Shown here: positions 18,132 to 29,482 of the stretch, piece after piece | How the letters are laid out: each line of letters begins with the position of its first letter | Numbering within the stretch: the first letter of the stretch is position 1 | Origin: Pseudomonas lijiangensis | Lineage (GTDB): Bacteria; Pseudomonadota; Gammaproteobacteria; Pseudomonadales; Pseudomonadaceae | NCBI RefSeq assembly: GCF_018968705.1 | Contig: NZ_CP076668.1 | Location: 5,033,001 to 5,097,000 of the forward strand | DNA length: 64,000 bases | Direction of reading: 5' to 3' | Notes under the pieces: generated by a model | Database searches by the model: none | Seen by the model: only the letters and a program-made list of their open reading frames with translations | Told to the model about the DNA's origin: nothing | Position numbers and translations under genes: made by a program

Positions 18132-19652
18132 ATGCGCTGGATAACCCGTCCCGGCTGGCCCGGTAATCTGCTGGCCGTGGCGGCTGGCGGACTCACGACC
18201 CTGGCCCTGGCACCCTTCGACATCTGGCCTCTAGCCCTGGTGGCGGTGGCGATTTTCTACCTGGGCCTGCGCGAACCGAGTCCGCGCCAGGCATTCGTCC
18301 GAGGCTGGTGCTACGGCTTCGGCCTGTTCGGCGCAGGCACCAGCTGGATCTACGTCAGCATCAACACCTACGGCGGTGCATCGCCACTGCTGGCCGGGTT
18401 GTTGATGCTGCTGTTCATCAGCCTGATCGCCCTGTTCTTTGCCCTGCCCGCCTGGGTCTGGGCACGCTGGATTCGCCGCAATGAAGCACCTTTGGCCGAC
18501 GCCCTGGCCTTCGCAGCCTTATGGACCGCCCAGGAAGCGTTCCGCGGCTGGTTCCTGACCGGCTTCCCGTGGCTGTATTCGGGTTACAGCCAGCTCCATG
18601 GTCCGCTGGCCGGTCTGGCACCGGTCGGTGGCATCTGGCTTATCTCCTTCGTACTGGCGCTGACCGTTGCACTGCTGAGCAATCTGCACCGCTTGCGGGC
18701 ACGCAAGTCCTTCCTGGCGGCAGGCATCGCGCTGTTGCTGGCCCCCTGGATTATCGGTATCGCCCTCAAAAACCACGCCTGGACTTCACCGGCGGGCGCA
18801 CCGCTGAAAGTCGCAGCGATACAGGGCAACATCGAACAAAGCATGAAGTGGGACCCCAAGCAGTTGAATGCGCAACTGGCGCTTTATCGCGACATGACTT
18901 TCAACTCGCAGCAGGCCGACCTGATCGTCTGGCCGGAAACGGCTGTGCCGGTGCTCAAGGAGTCGGCGGAAGGTTACCTGACGATGATGGGCAAGTTCGC
19001 CGCCCAACGAGGCTCGGCGCTCATTACCGGCGTACCGGTGCGCGAAGTGACCGAGCGCGGCGAGTCCCGCTACTACAACGGCATCACGGTCACTGGCGAA
19101 GGTGATGGCACCTACCTGAAGCAGAAGCTCGTTCCGTTTGGCGAATACGTGCCGCTGCAGGACATTCTGCGCGGGCTGATCGCCTTCTTCGACCTGCCGA
19201 TGTCAGACTTCGCCCGCGGCCCGAGCGACCAGAGCATGTTGCAGGCCAAGGGTTATCAGGTTGCGCCGTTCATTTGCTATGAAGTGGTCTACCCGGAATT
19301 CGCGGCCGGCCTTGCGGCACAAAGCGACGTGCTGCTGACCATCAGCAATGACACCTGGTTCGGCACCTCCATCGGCCCGCTGCAACACCTGCAAATGGCT
19401 CAGATGCGTGCCCTGGAGGCCGGTCGCTGGATGATCCGCGCCACCAACAACGGCGTCACCGGCCTGATCGACCCGTTCGGCAAGATCACCGTGCAGATAC
19501 CGCAATTCGAACGCGGCGTACTGTATGGCGAAGTGGTCCCGATGCAGGAACTGACACCCTACCTGCACTGGCGCTCATGGCCGCTGATCATACTCTGCGG
19601 GCTGCTGTTTGGCTGGGCGTTGCTGGCGGCGCGGATTGCGAAGACGGTATAG
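18132..19652 (+). CDS. lnt: Apolipoprotein N-acyltransferase
   Basis: The 506-residue inner-membrane enzyme adds the third acyl chain to lipoproteins. The N-terminal part has several membrane segments, and the nitrilase-type domain carries the catalytic triad in WPETAVPV (Glu), KQKLVPFGEYVP (Lys) and FICYEVVYPE (Cys). A final membrane helix ends the protein. It is the last gene of the miaB-lnt run and is followed directly by a heptamer repeat hairpin. Lipoproteins encoded in this window (LptE, RlpA, the MORN protein) are expected substrates. Confidence 0.97.
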   Translation: MRWITRPGWPGNLLAVAAGGLTTLALAPFDIWPLALVAVAIFYLGLREPSPRQAFVRGWCYGFGLFGAGTSWIYVSINTYGGASPLLAGLLMLLFISLIALFFALPAWVWARWIRRNEAPLADALAFAALWTAQEAFRGWFLTGFPWLYSGYSQLHGPLAGLAPVGGIWLISFVLALTVALLSNLHRLRARKSFLAAGIALLLAPWIIGIALKNHAWTSPAGAPLKVAAIQGNIEQSMKWDPKQLNAQLALYRDMTFNSQQADLIVWPETAVPVLKESAEGYLTMMGKFAAQRGSALITGVPVREVTERGESRYYNGITVTGEGDGTYLKQKLVPFGEYVPLQDILRGLIAFFDLPMSDFARGPSDQSMLQAKGYQVAPFICYEVVYPEFAAGLAAQSDVLLTISNDTWFGTSIGPLQHLQMAQMRALEAGRWMIRATNNGVTGLIDPFGKITVQIPQFERGVLYGEVVPMQELTPYLHWRSWPLIILCGLLFGWALLAARIAKTV

Positions 19653-19658
19653 GAGCAC

Positions 19659-19739
19659 AAGCTGCAAGCTGCAAGCTGCAAGCTGCAAGCTGCAAGCTGC
19701 AAGCTTTTGACTTGAAGCTTGCGGCTTGCGGCTTGCAAC
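19659..19739. repeat. Tandem AAGCTGC heptamer array with inverted partner
   Basis: Six perfect tandem copies of AAGCTGC (19659-19700) are followed, after a short spacer, by degenerate inverted copies (GCTTGCG, GCTTGCG, GCTTGCA, ACTTGCC). The two halves can form a long hairpin. It fills the gap between the convergent lnt and ydcF-like genes and could stop transcription from both sides. Confidence 0.85.
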
Positions 19740-19753
19740 TTGCCGCTTCCCGC

Positions 19754-20512
19754 TCAATACATTGCCCTATAAAACAGCTGCCCCAACGCCTCGTTGATCA
19801 GCCACATGTTCTGCATGAAGGCCTTGGCTTCCGGCATCCAGCCACCCAATGGCTGGTCGTTGGCGCCTCCCAGGAATCCGACGGGGGCGGCGACTACGGT
19901 GAAACCTGCTTCCTCGAAGCTCCAGCGTGAGCGAGGCATGTGCCAGGCCTGAGTGACCACTACAACGCGCTTGATTCCCAAGGGCTGCAAGACCTCGGCT
20001 GTCATGGTCGCGTTCTCCCAGGTGGTGCGGCTGAGCCCTTCCTGCCAGCGCACCGTGACACCGAAGTCATCCTGCAGCGATTGAGCCATGATCGCTGCCT
20101 CGCTTGGCGGCTCACCAAAATGCAGGCCACCGGTTGTCAGGATCGGCAGCCCTGAAGCCTTCGACAATTGTGCAGCAAAGCGCAACCGCTCAAGTCCGGG
20201 CCCCGTCGGGGTATCCGTGCCCCAGGCCGGGTCATTACGCTCGCGCCCTGCCCCAAGAACCACAATGGCATCGGCCTGCTGTGCAAGCGTCGACCACTGC
20301 TGGCGCGACAGCGGCTGCTCGCTTTCAAGCCCCCGCGCAGCCCACTCCACCACCACAGGCAGGGTCATCAGCCAGAAGCCGCCCAGGCCCAGCGTGAAAC
20401 ACACAGCCGCGATACGCGGACGGGTGCGACGCAGCCACCAGGCGCTGATCAGCAATACAAAGAAAATGCCCGGAGGCAGAAGAAGGGCTTTAAGCAGGTA
20501 ACGTATAGGCAT
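19754..20512 (-). CDS. ElyC/SanA/YdcF-family membrane protein (DUF218)
   Basis: The 252-residue protein has two N-terminal membrane helices (about 7-25 and 34-53) and a DUF218 domain. Conserved pieces are DAIVVLGAGRE, TGPGLERLRFAAQL, TGGLHFGEPPSEA and VVVTQAWHMPRSRWSFE. ElyC, its best known relative, affects envelope integrity and undecaprenyl-phosphate metabolism in E. coli. It is convergent with lnt across the heptamer repeat. Confidence 0.85.
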   Translation of the reverse strand: MPIRYLLKALLLPPGIFFVLLISAWWLRRTRPRIAAVCFTLGLGGFWLMTLPVVVEWAARGLESEQPLSRQQWSTLAQQADAIVVLGAGRERNDPAWGTDTPTGPGLERLRFAAQLSKASGLPILTTGGLHFGEPPSEAAIMAQSLQDDFGVTVRWQEGLSRTTWENATMTAEVLQPLGIKRVVVVTQAWHMPRSRWSFEEAGFTVVAAPVGFLGGANDQPLGGWMPEAKAFMQNMWLINEALGQLFYRAMY

Positions 20513-20597
20513 CGAGCATCTCCAGAGATGCCCGAAGCCTAAGTTTTTTGAAACTAAGCAGCAATGCTTATAAGGCGGACACGCAGCCCGCTACGGT

Positions 20598-20969
20598 TTA
20601 GAGCTTGAACGTGGTATTTGACGTGTAACGGCTCAACCCACCCGATGCCCTGGCCCGCCTCTTGTCCTTGAGCCAGATGATTCTGGCGGACTCTTTAGGC
20701 GGCATTATCGAATGTGTCTGCTCCGGCGAAACAATGAAACTGCCCTCAGACTTACCCTTAACAGCCCCGCTCACACCCACCGTATCTTTCTCAAGATAAG
20801 CCTCGATAAATTCGAGTTCGGCACTGCTCAAACCTGCAAGCTCAAGCTCGACGGGCGACTCGTTACGGAGTCGAACCGCGGTATCTGCCGTTTCCAGAGC
20901 AAGCCCCAGACGATGGATCAAACGTTCATACAGCTCAGGAGTGCTTACTGTGTGCTGCAACTCTGTCAT
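20598..20969 (-). CDS. Unrecognised 123-residue protein
   Basis: I do not recognise this protein. It has no signal peptide or membrane helix. The first half is acidic and helical (VELELAGLSSAELEFIEAYLEK). The second half is basic (IIWLKDKRRARASGG). It lies between the ydcF-like gene and leuS, where I recall no equivalent in P. aeruginosa, so it may be lineage-specific. The reading frame is clean with an ATG start. Confidence 0.6.
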   Translation of the reverse strand: MTELQHTVSTPELYERLIHRLGLALETADTAVRLRNESPVELELAGLSSAELEFIEAYLEKDTVGVSGAVKGKSEGSFIVSPEQTHSIMPPKESARIIWLKDKRRARASGGLSRYTSNTTFKL

Positions 20970-23891
<2,922 letters not shown>

Positions 23892-23979
23892 TTGGATCGG
23901 GCGCCTGGCAAGGGTCGGGCGCCAGACATATTTCCAGGGCTGCATGGTCGGCCCAAACGGATTCAAGGGGAGCATCAAG

Positions 23980-24585
23980 ATGATCAAACGCAATTTGCTG
24001 GTGATGGGCCTGGCGGTGTTGTTGAGTGCCTGTGGCTTCCAGCTGCGTGGCACCGGCACCAACGAGCTGGCGATCAAGGAACTGGATCTGAGTGCACGCA
24101 ATCAGTACGGCGAGACAGTCACCCAGCTCAATCGCACACTGACCAACTCGGGCGTCAAGATCTACACCGGCGCGCCCTACAAGCTGATCCTGACCAACGA
24201 AGCCGAAACCCAGCGCACCGCCAGCTATTCGGGCTCCGGTCGCTCGGCCGAGTACCAGCTGACCGTTACGCTCAACTACGAAATGCGTGGCGAGAAAGAC
24301 CTCGTCCTGCTGGGCGATAAAGTCACCGTGGAGAAGATCTACAACCACGACGGCAACAACCTGACCGCTTCGGACAACGAAGCCCAGCAAGTGCGCAATG
24401 AAATGCGTAGCGAACTGGTCCAGAAGATGATGGCTCGTCTGCAACAGTTGACCCCGGAGCGTCTGGAGCAACTGCAGAAGAAAGCCAACGATGTTGCCAA
24501 GGCTGAAGCGGACGCTCTGGAAGCGGCCCAGCGGGTACGCGACGCAACACCTCAGCAATCGCCTCTCGAAATACCAGCCAGGTAA
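23980..24585 (+). CDS. lptE: LPS-assembly lipoprotein LptE
   Basis: The 201-residue lipoprotein plugs the LptD barrel and helps insert LPS in the outer membrane. The signal peptide ends in the lipobox LSAC, followed by GFQLRGTG, which is typical of LptE. The ATG at 23980 follows AAGGGGA at 23964 and gives the correct lipoprotein signal. The C-terminus has an Ala/Glu-rich helical tail. It lies 88 bp after leuS and 41 bp before holA, as in other gammaproteobacteria. Confidence 0.95.
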   Translation: MIKRNLLVMGLAVLLSACGFQLRGTGTNELAIKELDLSARNQYGETVTQLNRTLTNSGVKIYTGAPYKLILTNEAETQRTASYSGSGRSAEYQLTVTLNYEMRGEKDLVLLGDKVTVEKIYNHDGNNLTASDNEAQQVRNEMRSELVQKMMARLQQLTPERLEQLQKKANDVAKAEADALEAAQRVRDATPQQSPLEIPAR

Positions 24586-24626
24586 GTGTCCGGGGCCAGC
24601 TTGCTGGCCCCGGTATCATCTGAACC

Positions 24627-25664
24627 ATGAAACTCGCCCCCGCCCAACTCAGCAAGCATCTGCAAGGCGCGCTCGCGCCTGTGTATGTCATCAGCGGCGA
24701 CGATCCGCTGCTCTGCCAGGAAGCTGCCGACGCCATCCGCACGGCCGCACGCCAGCAAGGTTTCGACGAACGCCAGGTATTCAGCGCCGACGCCAGCTTT
24801 GACTGGGGCACGCTGTTGCAGGCAGGTGCCAGCATGTCGCTGTTCGCTGAGCGCCGTCTGCTGGAACTGCGCCTGCCGTCGGGGAAACCCGGCGACAAAG
24901 GCGCTGCCGCGCTGATGGAGTACTGCGCCAACCCTGCCGAAGACACGCTGCTGCTGATCAGCCTGCCCAAGCTGGACGGCAGCGCCCAGAAGACCAAATG
25001 GGGCAAGGCGCTGATCGAAGGCCCGCAGACCCAGTTCCTGCAGATCTGGCCGGTGGATATCGGCCAGTTGCCGCAATGGATTCGCCAGCGTCTTTCCCAG
25101 GCCGGACTGTCTGCCACTCAGGATGCCGTCGAGCTGATTGCAGCCCGTGTCGAAGGCAACCTGCTGGCTGCCGCCCAGGAAGTCGAAAAGCTCAAGCTGA
25201 TGGCCGAGGAAGGCCAGATCACCGTCGACACCGTACAGGCTGCCGTGGCTGACAGCGCACGCTTCGATGTTTTCGGCCTGACCGACGCGGTACTCAATGG
25301 CGAAGCCGCCCATGCCCTGCGCATTCTGGAAGGACTGCGCGGTGAAGGCGTCGAGACGCCGGTGATTCTCTGGGCGCTGACCCGGGAGCTTCGGGTACTG
25401 GCCAACATGTCATTGCAGTACAGCCAGGGCATCCCGCTGGATAAAGTCTTCAGCTCGGCAAGGCCGCCGATCTGGGACAAGCGCAAACCCCTGATGAGCA
25501 AAGCCCTGCAACGCTACTCCGCCAAGCGCTGGGCTCAGTTGCTGATGGACGCCCAACGCATCGACGCCCAGATCAAAGGCCAGGCCGCCGGTTCACCCTG
25601 GAGCAGCCTGAGTCGGTTGGCCCTGTTGATGGCTGGCCAGAAACTGCCGTTGCCTGCTGAGTGA
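24627..25664 (+). CDS. holA: DNA polymerase III delta subunit
   Basis: The 345-residue clamp-loader subunit opens the beta clamp. The N-terminal segment VYVISGDDPLLCQEAADAIR and the C-terminal collar segment SPWSSLSRLALLMAG match HolA. It follows lptE in the conserved leuS-lptE-holA order and is followed by a strong REP hairpin. Confidence 0.96.
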   Translation: MKLAPAQLSKHLQGALAPVYVISGDDPLLCQEAADAIRTAARQQGFDERQVFSADASFDWGTLLQAGASMSLFAERRLLELRLPSGKPGDKGAAALMEYCANPAEDTLLLISLPKLDGSAQKTKWGKALIEGPQTQFLQIWPVDIGQLPQWIRQRLSQAGLSATQDAVELIAARVEGNLLAAAQEVEKLKLMAEEGQITVDTVQAAVADSARFDVFGLTDAVLNGEAAHALRILEGLRGEGVETPVILWALTRELRVLANMSLQYSQGIPLDKVFSSARPPIWDKRKPLMSKALQRYSAKRWAQLLMDAQRIDAQIKGQAAGSPWSSLSRLALLMAGQKLPLPAE

Positions 25665-25668
25665 ACGC

Positions 25669-25732
25669 TTGTTCGTGAATGAATTCGCTCCTACGGATTT
25701 TTTTTTGTAGGAGCGAATTCATTCGCGAACAA
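25669..25732. repeat. REP hairpin after holA
   Basis: Two 26-bp arms (25669-25694 and 25707-25732) of the GAATGAATTCGCTCCTAC class are inverted with one mismatch. The spacer holds a run of nine T, so it may also act as a terminator for holA. Confidence 0.85.
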
Positions 25733-25820
25733 GGTCTGCCATAGCACACAACTATTAGACACAAGCCCCACCCTGCCTGATCATACGCACCGTTCAATCC
25801 CCAGCCGAGAGTACCCCGCC

Positions 25821-25976
25821 ATGAGCAAACCGAAGCGGCCGAACAAGGCCAAGTCCATCATTGCCCAGCCATTGTTCCGCAGTCGTCAGGAACGACCAGC
25901 CAAGGGCAAAGGCAGCTACCGCCGCGAAGCCTTCCAGTCTAAAAGCTGGGAGGCTTCTTGCTTTCTGGCTGCGTGA
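25821..25976 (+). CDS. arfA: Alternative ribosome-rescue factor ArfA
   Basis: This 51-residue gene encodes ArfA, which recruits release factor 2 to ribosomes stalled on non-stop mRNA when trans-translation fails. The core PLFRSRQERPAKGKGSYRR and the motif SWEAS match the family, whose core is PLFRxR...KGKGSY. The C-terminus is basic then hydrophobic (CFLAA). A strong hairpin spans the stop codon. Its place between holA and a lytic transglycosylase gene fits the P. aeruginosa order as I recall it. Confidence 0.88.
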   Translation: MSKPKRPNKAKSIIAQPLFRSRQERPAKGKGSYRREAFQSKSWEASCFLAA

Positions 25977-25997
25977 TAAAGAGCAACAAGCCTCCAG
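25946..25997 (+). promoter_or_regulatory. Hairpin across the arfA stop codon
   Basis: The arm at 25946-25962 pairs with 25982-25997 over about 15 bp with one mismatch and one bulge, and the loop contains the TGA stop. In E. coli the arfA mRNA is cut or terminated at a hairpin before the stop, so the product is normally tagged by tmRNA and degraded. The position here fits the same feedback. No poly-T follows, so cleavage (RNase III) rather than termination is the likelier route. Confidence 0.6.
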
Positions 25998-26063
25998 GCG
26001 CTTTCAACCGCCAAGCCGTGTTAAGGTCTGCATCTGTCGTCGGTAATCCCTTTGGACCCAAGC

Positions 26064-27392
26064 ATGCCTTCTTGTTTTACCCATCCCTGGCAGTTGCGCC
26101 AACTCATCGCCGCCTCCAGCCTTATTGCTCTGGTAGCTTGCGCAGAAAAACCCACTGCTGCCGATGCCACCCCTCTTCAAGCCAGCAAGACCCTGCCTGT
26201 TGCGCCCGTAGCGGTGCCGACACCGGCTCTGGTCGTGGATGAAAACCTCACCATCCAGCCCGCCATCAGCTTTGCGGAATGGCAGGCAGGCTTTCGCAAT
26301 CAGGCACTGAAGGCCGGTATTCGCGCAGACGTCTTCGACCGTGCATTCAGCGGCGTGACGCCAGACATGAGCGTGGTAAAGGCCGACCGCAGCCAGCCGG
26401 AGTTCAGCCGCCCGGTGTGGGAATACCTGGACGGCGCGATTTCTGCCGCACGGGTACGCAAGGGCCAGGCCCTGCTTTCCCAGTACAGCACCGACCTGCA
26501 GAACATCGAGCAACGCTATGGCGTCGACCGTCAGGCACTGGTCGCGGTATGGGGCATGGAGAGTAACTTCGGACAGTTCCAGGGTTCACAGTCGGTAATC
26601 CGCTCTCTGGCCACACTGGCCTATGAAGGCCGTCGCCCGGACTTCGCCCAGAGCCAGTTGCTGGCGGCGCTGGAAATCCTCCAGCAAGGCGATATCACGC
26701 CTGAGAAAATGCTTGGCTCATGGGCTGGCGCCATGGGACAGACCCAGTTCATACCGACCACCTACAACACCCATGCGGTGGACTTCAACGGAGACGGTCG
26801 TCGGGATATCTGGAACACACCGGCCGACGCCCTGGCGTCCACCGCTCATTACCTGCAAAGCTCCGGATGGCAGCGTGGCCAGCCGTGGGGCTTCGAAGTC
26901 GTGTTGAGTTCGGATTTCGACTACGCCCTGGCTGACGCGTCGACCCGAAAGAGCCTGACTGAATGGCAAAAGCTTGGCCTGAAGCTTCCCGACGGCTCGG
27001 CACTGCCTCTGGCCTCCAGCCAGCAGCAAGCGGCCCTGCTTCTGCCTGCAGGCTATCGCGGCCCGGCCTTTCTGGTGCTGGACAACTTCCGCGCCATCCT
27101 GCGCTACAACAACTCGTCGTCCTATGCCCTGGCCATCAGCCTGCTGTCCGACCGCTTCAAGGGGGCCGGTTACATCGTAGGCAATTGGCCTCGTACAGAC
27201 CTGCCTCTGAGCCGCTCAGAGCGGATCGAGCTGCAGACCCTGCTGTCGGCCCGCAAGTACGATGCAGGCGCGCCAGACGGCATTATCGGCGCCAACACCC
27301 GCAAGGCGATTCGCAGTGCCCAACAGTCTCTGGGCTGGCCAGCCGATGGCTATCCGACTCATGAGCTGCTGAACAACCTGCGCAAACCCTGA
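26064..27392 (+). CDS. Lytic murein transglycosylase lipoprotein with PG-binding domain
   Basis: The 442-residue protein is an MltB-type (family 3) lytic transglycosylase that cleaves peptidoglycan to anhydro-muropeptides. It has a lipobox LVAC at the end of the signal peptide, a catalytic domain with the glutamate in [12 protein letters not shown] and the segment [13 protein letters not shown], and a C-terminal PG_binding_1 domain ending GADGYPT-like ([17 protein letters not shown]). The ATG at 26064 is preferred over the TTG at 26052. It resembles the SltB3-type enzymes of P. aeruginosa. A bidirectional terminator follows. Confidence 0.9.
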   Translation: MPSCFTHPWQLRQLIAASSLIALVACAEKPTAADATPLQASKTLPVAPVAVPTPALVVDENLTIQPAISFAEWQAGFRNQALKAGIRADVFDRAFSGVTPDMSVVKADRSQPEFSRPVWEYLDGAISAARVRKGQALLSQYSTDLQNIEQRYGVDRQALVAVWGMESNFGQFQGSQSVIRSLATLAYEGRRPDFAQSQLLAALEILQQGDITPEKMLGSWAGAMGQTQFIPTTYNTHAVDFNGDGRRDIWNTPADALASTAHYLQSSGWQRGQPWGFEVVLSSDFDYALADASTRKSLTEWQKLGLKLPDGSALPLASSQQQAALLLPAGYRGPAFLVLDNFRAILRYNNSSSYALAISLLSDRFKGAGYIVGNWPRTDLPLSRSERIELQTLLSARKYDAGAPDGIIGANTRKAIRSAQQSLGWPADGYPTHELLNNLRKP

Positions 27393-27403
27393 CAGACCGC
27401 CAT

Positions 27404-27441
27404 AAAAAAACGGGCCGGATATCACTATCCGGCCCGTTTTT
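27404..27441. terminator. Bidirectional rho-independent terminator
   Basis: A 16-bp perfect inverted repeat built on ACGGGCCGGATA / TATCCGGCCCGT, with a TCAC loop, is flanked by A-run and T-run. It separates the transglycosylase gene from the convergent lipA. Confidence 0.92.
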
Positions 27442-27461
27442 CATTACCCGTCAAATGCTCT

Positions 27462-28469
27462 TCAGAGCAGATTCTTGGCAATCTTGGCCTGTTCGTCAGC
27501 GTGGTACGACGAACGCACCAGCGGCCCGGAAGCCACGTTCTTGAAGCCCATCTTGTAACCTTCCTCGGCGAACCAGGCAAAAGTGTCTGGATGCACGAAG
27601 CGCTGAACCGGCAAGTGGCTGCGCGAAGGTTGCAGGTACTGACCCAGGGTCAGCATGTCGATGTCGTGTTCGCGCATGCGCTGCATGACTTCGATGACTT
27701 CGTCGTCGGTTTCGCCCAGGCCCAGCATCAGACCGGATTTGGTCGGAACGTGCGGCACCATCTGCTTGAAGCGTTGCAGCAGGGTAAGCGACCACTGGTA
27801 GTCAGAACCCGGACGCGCAGCCTTGTACAGGCGCGGTACGGTTTCCAGGTTGTGGTTGAACACATCAGGCGGCTCGGCTGCGGTGATTTCCAGCGCAACG
27901 TCCATGCGGCCACGGTAGTCCGGGACCAGGGTTTCGAGCTGGACATTCGGCGACAGGGCACGGATTTCACGGATGCAGTCGGCAAAGTGCTGGGCACCGC
28001 CGTCGCGCAGGTCGTCGCGGTCCACCGAGGTGATGACCACGTACTTGAGGCGCAGGTCGGCAATCGCCACCGCCAGGTTATGCGGTTCTTCGGTGTCCAG
28101 AGGCTTCGGACGGCCATGGCCGACGTCGCAGAACGGGCAGCGACGGGTGCAGATGTCACCCATGATCATGAAGGTCGCGGTACCGCCGGAGAAACACTCG
28201 CCCAGGTTCGGGCAGGATGCCTCTTCGCAGACGCTGTGCAGCTTGTGCTTGCGCAGCAGTTGCTTGATACGGTCGACTTCAGGGGAAACCGGGATTCGTA
28301 CACGAATCCAGTCCGGCTTCTTGGGCAATTCAACCGTCGGGATGATCTTGACCGGGATGCGTGCGACTTTTTCGGCACCGCGCAGCTTTACGCCCGCTTC
28401 GACTTTCGGACGGGGAGCGCGCTCGGAAACATCCAGCGTCGGGATCAGGGTTTGCACGGTGTCAGTCAT
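27462..28469 (-). CDS. lipA: Lipoyl synthase LipA
   Basis: The 335-residue radical-SAM enzyme inserts two sulfurs in protein-bound octanoyl groups. Both iron-sulfur motifs are present: the auxiliary cluster C-x4-C-x5-C in [14 protein letters not shown] and the SAM cluster in [10 protein letters not shown]. The C-terminal RSSYHA motif is also seen. It follows lipB by 1 bp on the same strand, forming ybeD-lipB-lipA. Confidence 0.97.
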   Translation of the reverse strand: MTDTVQTLIPTLDVSERAPRPKVEAGVKLRGAEKVARIPVKIIPTVELPKKPDWIRVRIPVSPEVDRIKQLLRKHKLHSVCEEASCPNLGECFSGGTATFMIMGDICTRRCPFCDVGHGRPKPLDTEEPHNLAVAIADLRLKYVVITSVDRDDLRDGGAQHFADCIREIRALSPNVQLETLVPDYRGRMDVALEITAAEPPDVFNHNLETVPRLYKAARPGSDYQWSLTLLQRFKQMVPHVPTKSGLMLGLGETDDEVIEVMQRMREHDIDMLTLGQYLQPSRSHLPVQRFVHPDTFAWFAEEGYKMGFKNVASGPLVRSSYHADEQAKIAKNLL

Positions 28470-28470
28470 A

Positions 28471-29118
28471 TCATTCTATTCCGCCCGTAAGGGTCGCCTG
28501 CTCAGCATAGTCGAGGTGTTTGACGAGCTGCGCGCGCAGCCGGGCACTTACCTCGGAAAATTCCGTCTTCCCTGCGTGATCGCGCAACTGGGTCATTGCC
28601 AGCCCGGCATATCCACAGGGGTTGATGCGGCGGAACGGCTCCAGGTCCATGTCGACGTTCAACGCCAGTCCATGGAACGAACAACCGTTACGAATGCGCA
28701 GGCCGAGAGACGCGATTTTCGCGCCGTCGACATATACGCCAGGGGCATCGGCCTTGGCCGCCGCCGTCACCCCATAACTGTCCAGCAAGGCAATAAGGGT
28801 GTTTTCGATCCGGGTAACCAGATCGCGAACCCCGAAACCAAGGCGCCTGACATCGAGCAACAGATAGGCAACCAATTGGCCGGGGCCATGATAGGTCACT
28901 TGGCCGCCACGATCGACCTGTACGACAGGAATATTACCCGGCAACAGCAAATGTTCTGCCTTGCCGGACTGTCCCTGGGTAAAGACCGGGGGATGCTGCA
29001 CCAGCCAGATCTCGTCTGCGGTGTCACGGTCACGCCCGTCGGTGAAGCGCTGCATGGCATGCCAGGCGCTTTCGTAATCGATCAAGCCAAGATCACGAAA
29101 GCCCAGGATATCGCCCAT
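28471..29118 (-). CDS. lipB: Octanoyltransferase LipB
   Basis: The 215-residue enzyme moves octanoyl from ACP to lipoyl domains. The signature [20 protein letters not shown] is present, and the catalytic residues lie in [13 protein letters not shown] and [13 protein letters not shown] (Cys, Lys region). Its ATG overlaps the upstream ybeD-like stop by 1 bp. Confidence 0.96.
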   Translation of the reverse strand: MGDILGFRDLGLIDYESAWHAMQRFTDGRDRDTADEIWLVQHPPVFTQGQSGKAEHLLLPGNIPVVQVDRGGQVTYHGPGQLVAYLLLDVRRLGFGVRDLVTRIENTLIALLDSYGVTAAAKADAPGVYVDGAKIASLGLRIRNGCSFHGLALNVDMDLEPFRRINPCGYAGLAMTQLRDHAGKTEFSEVSARLRAQLVKHLDYAEQATLTGGIE

Positions 29119-29393
29119 CAGAGCACCATGTGCACGACACCCGTAGCGCGAAGAGCACTATTGATATCGCGCAACTGGTCTTCGCCGGTGGCGACGATAT
29201 GCAGTTGTACGGTGGTGTACTTGCCGTTGCTGCTCTGACGCTCGGCGAGCGTGGAGACGTCGATCTTGGCATGTTTGCCGAGAATCTCGATCACTGCAGC
29301 AGTAAAACCCACGCTGGTATCACCGATCACCTTGATCGGGTAGTCATCGCAGGGGAATTCGATTTTGTGCGACTTGACGTCGGTATCGGTCAT
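29118..29393 (-). CDS. YbeD-like DUF493 protein
   Basis: The 91-residue protein is a DUF493/YbeD-family cytosolic protein of unknown biochemical role that sits upstream of lipB in many gammaproteobacteria. The fold is ACT-like, with [15 protein letters not shown] and [17 protein letters not shown] as conserved segments. The start at 29393 ([10 protein letters not shown]) is chosen from family N-termini; the frame is open to 29429. It is coupled to lipB. Confidence 0.9.
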   Translation of the reverse strand: MTDTDVKSHKIEFPCDDYPIKVIGDTSVGFTAAVIEILGKHAKIDVSTLAERQSSNGKYTTVQLHIVATGEDQLRDINSALRATGVVHMVL

Positions 29394-29428
29394 GGCAGTA
29401 AAGGTCTCACAAGCCGTGACGACGGACA

Positions 29429-29455
29429 CGCGGCCTGCTCAGGAAGCAGGCCGCG
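29429..29455. terminator. GC-rich hairpin between dacC and ybeD
   Basis: An 11-bp perfect stem CGCGGCCTGCT / AGCAGGCCGCG with a 5-nt loop lies in the 89 bp between the dacC stop and the ybeD start. There is no T-run, so it may be a partial barrier or an mRNA stabiliser rather than a classical terminator. Confidence 0.5.
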
Positions 29456-29482
29456 AGAAGGTCGGCATTGATTACTAGAAGG

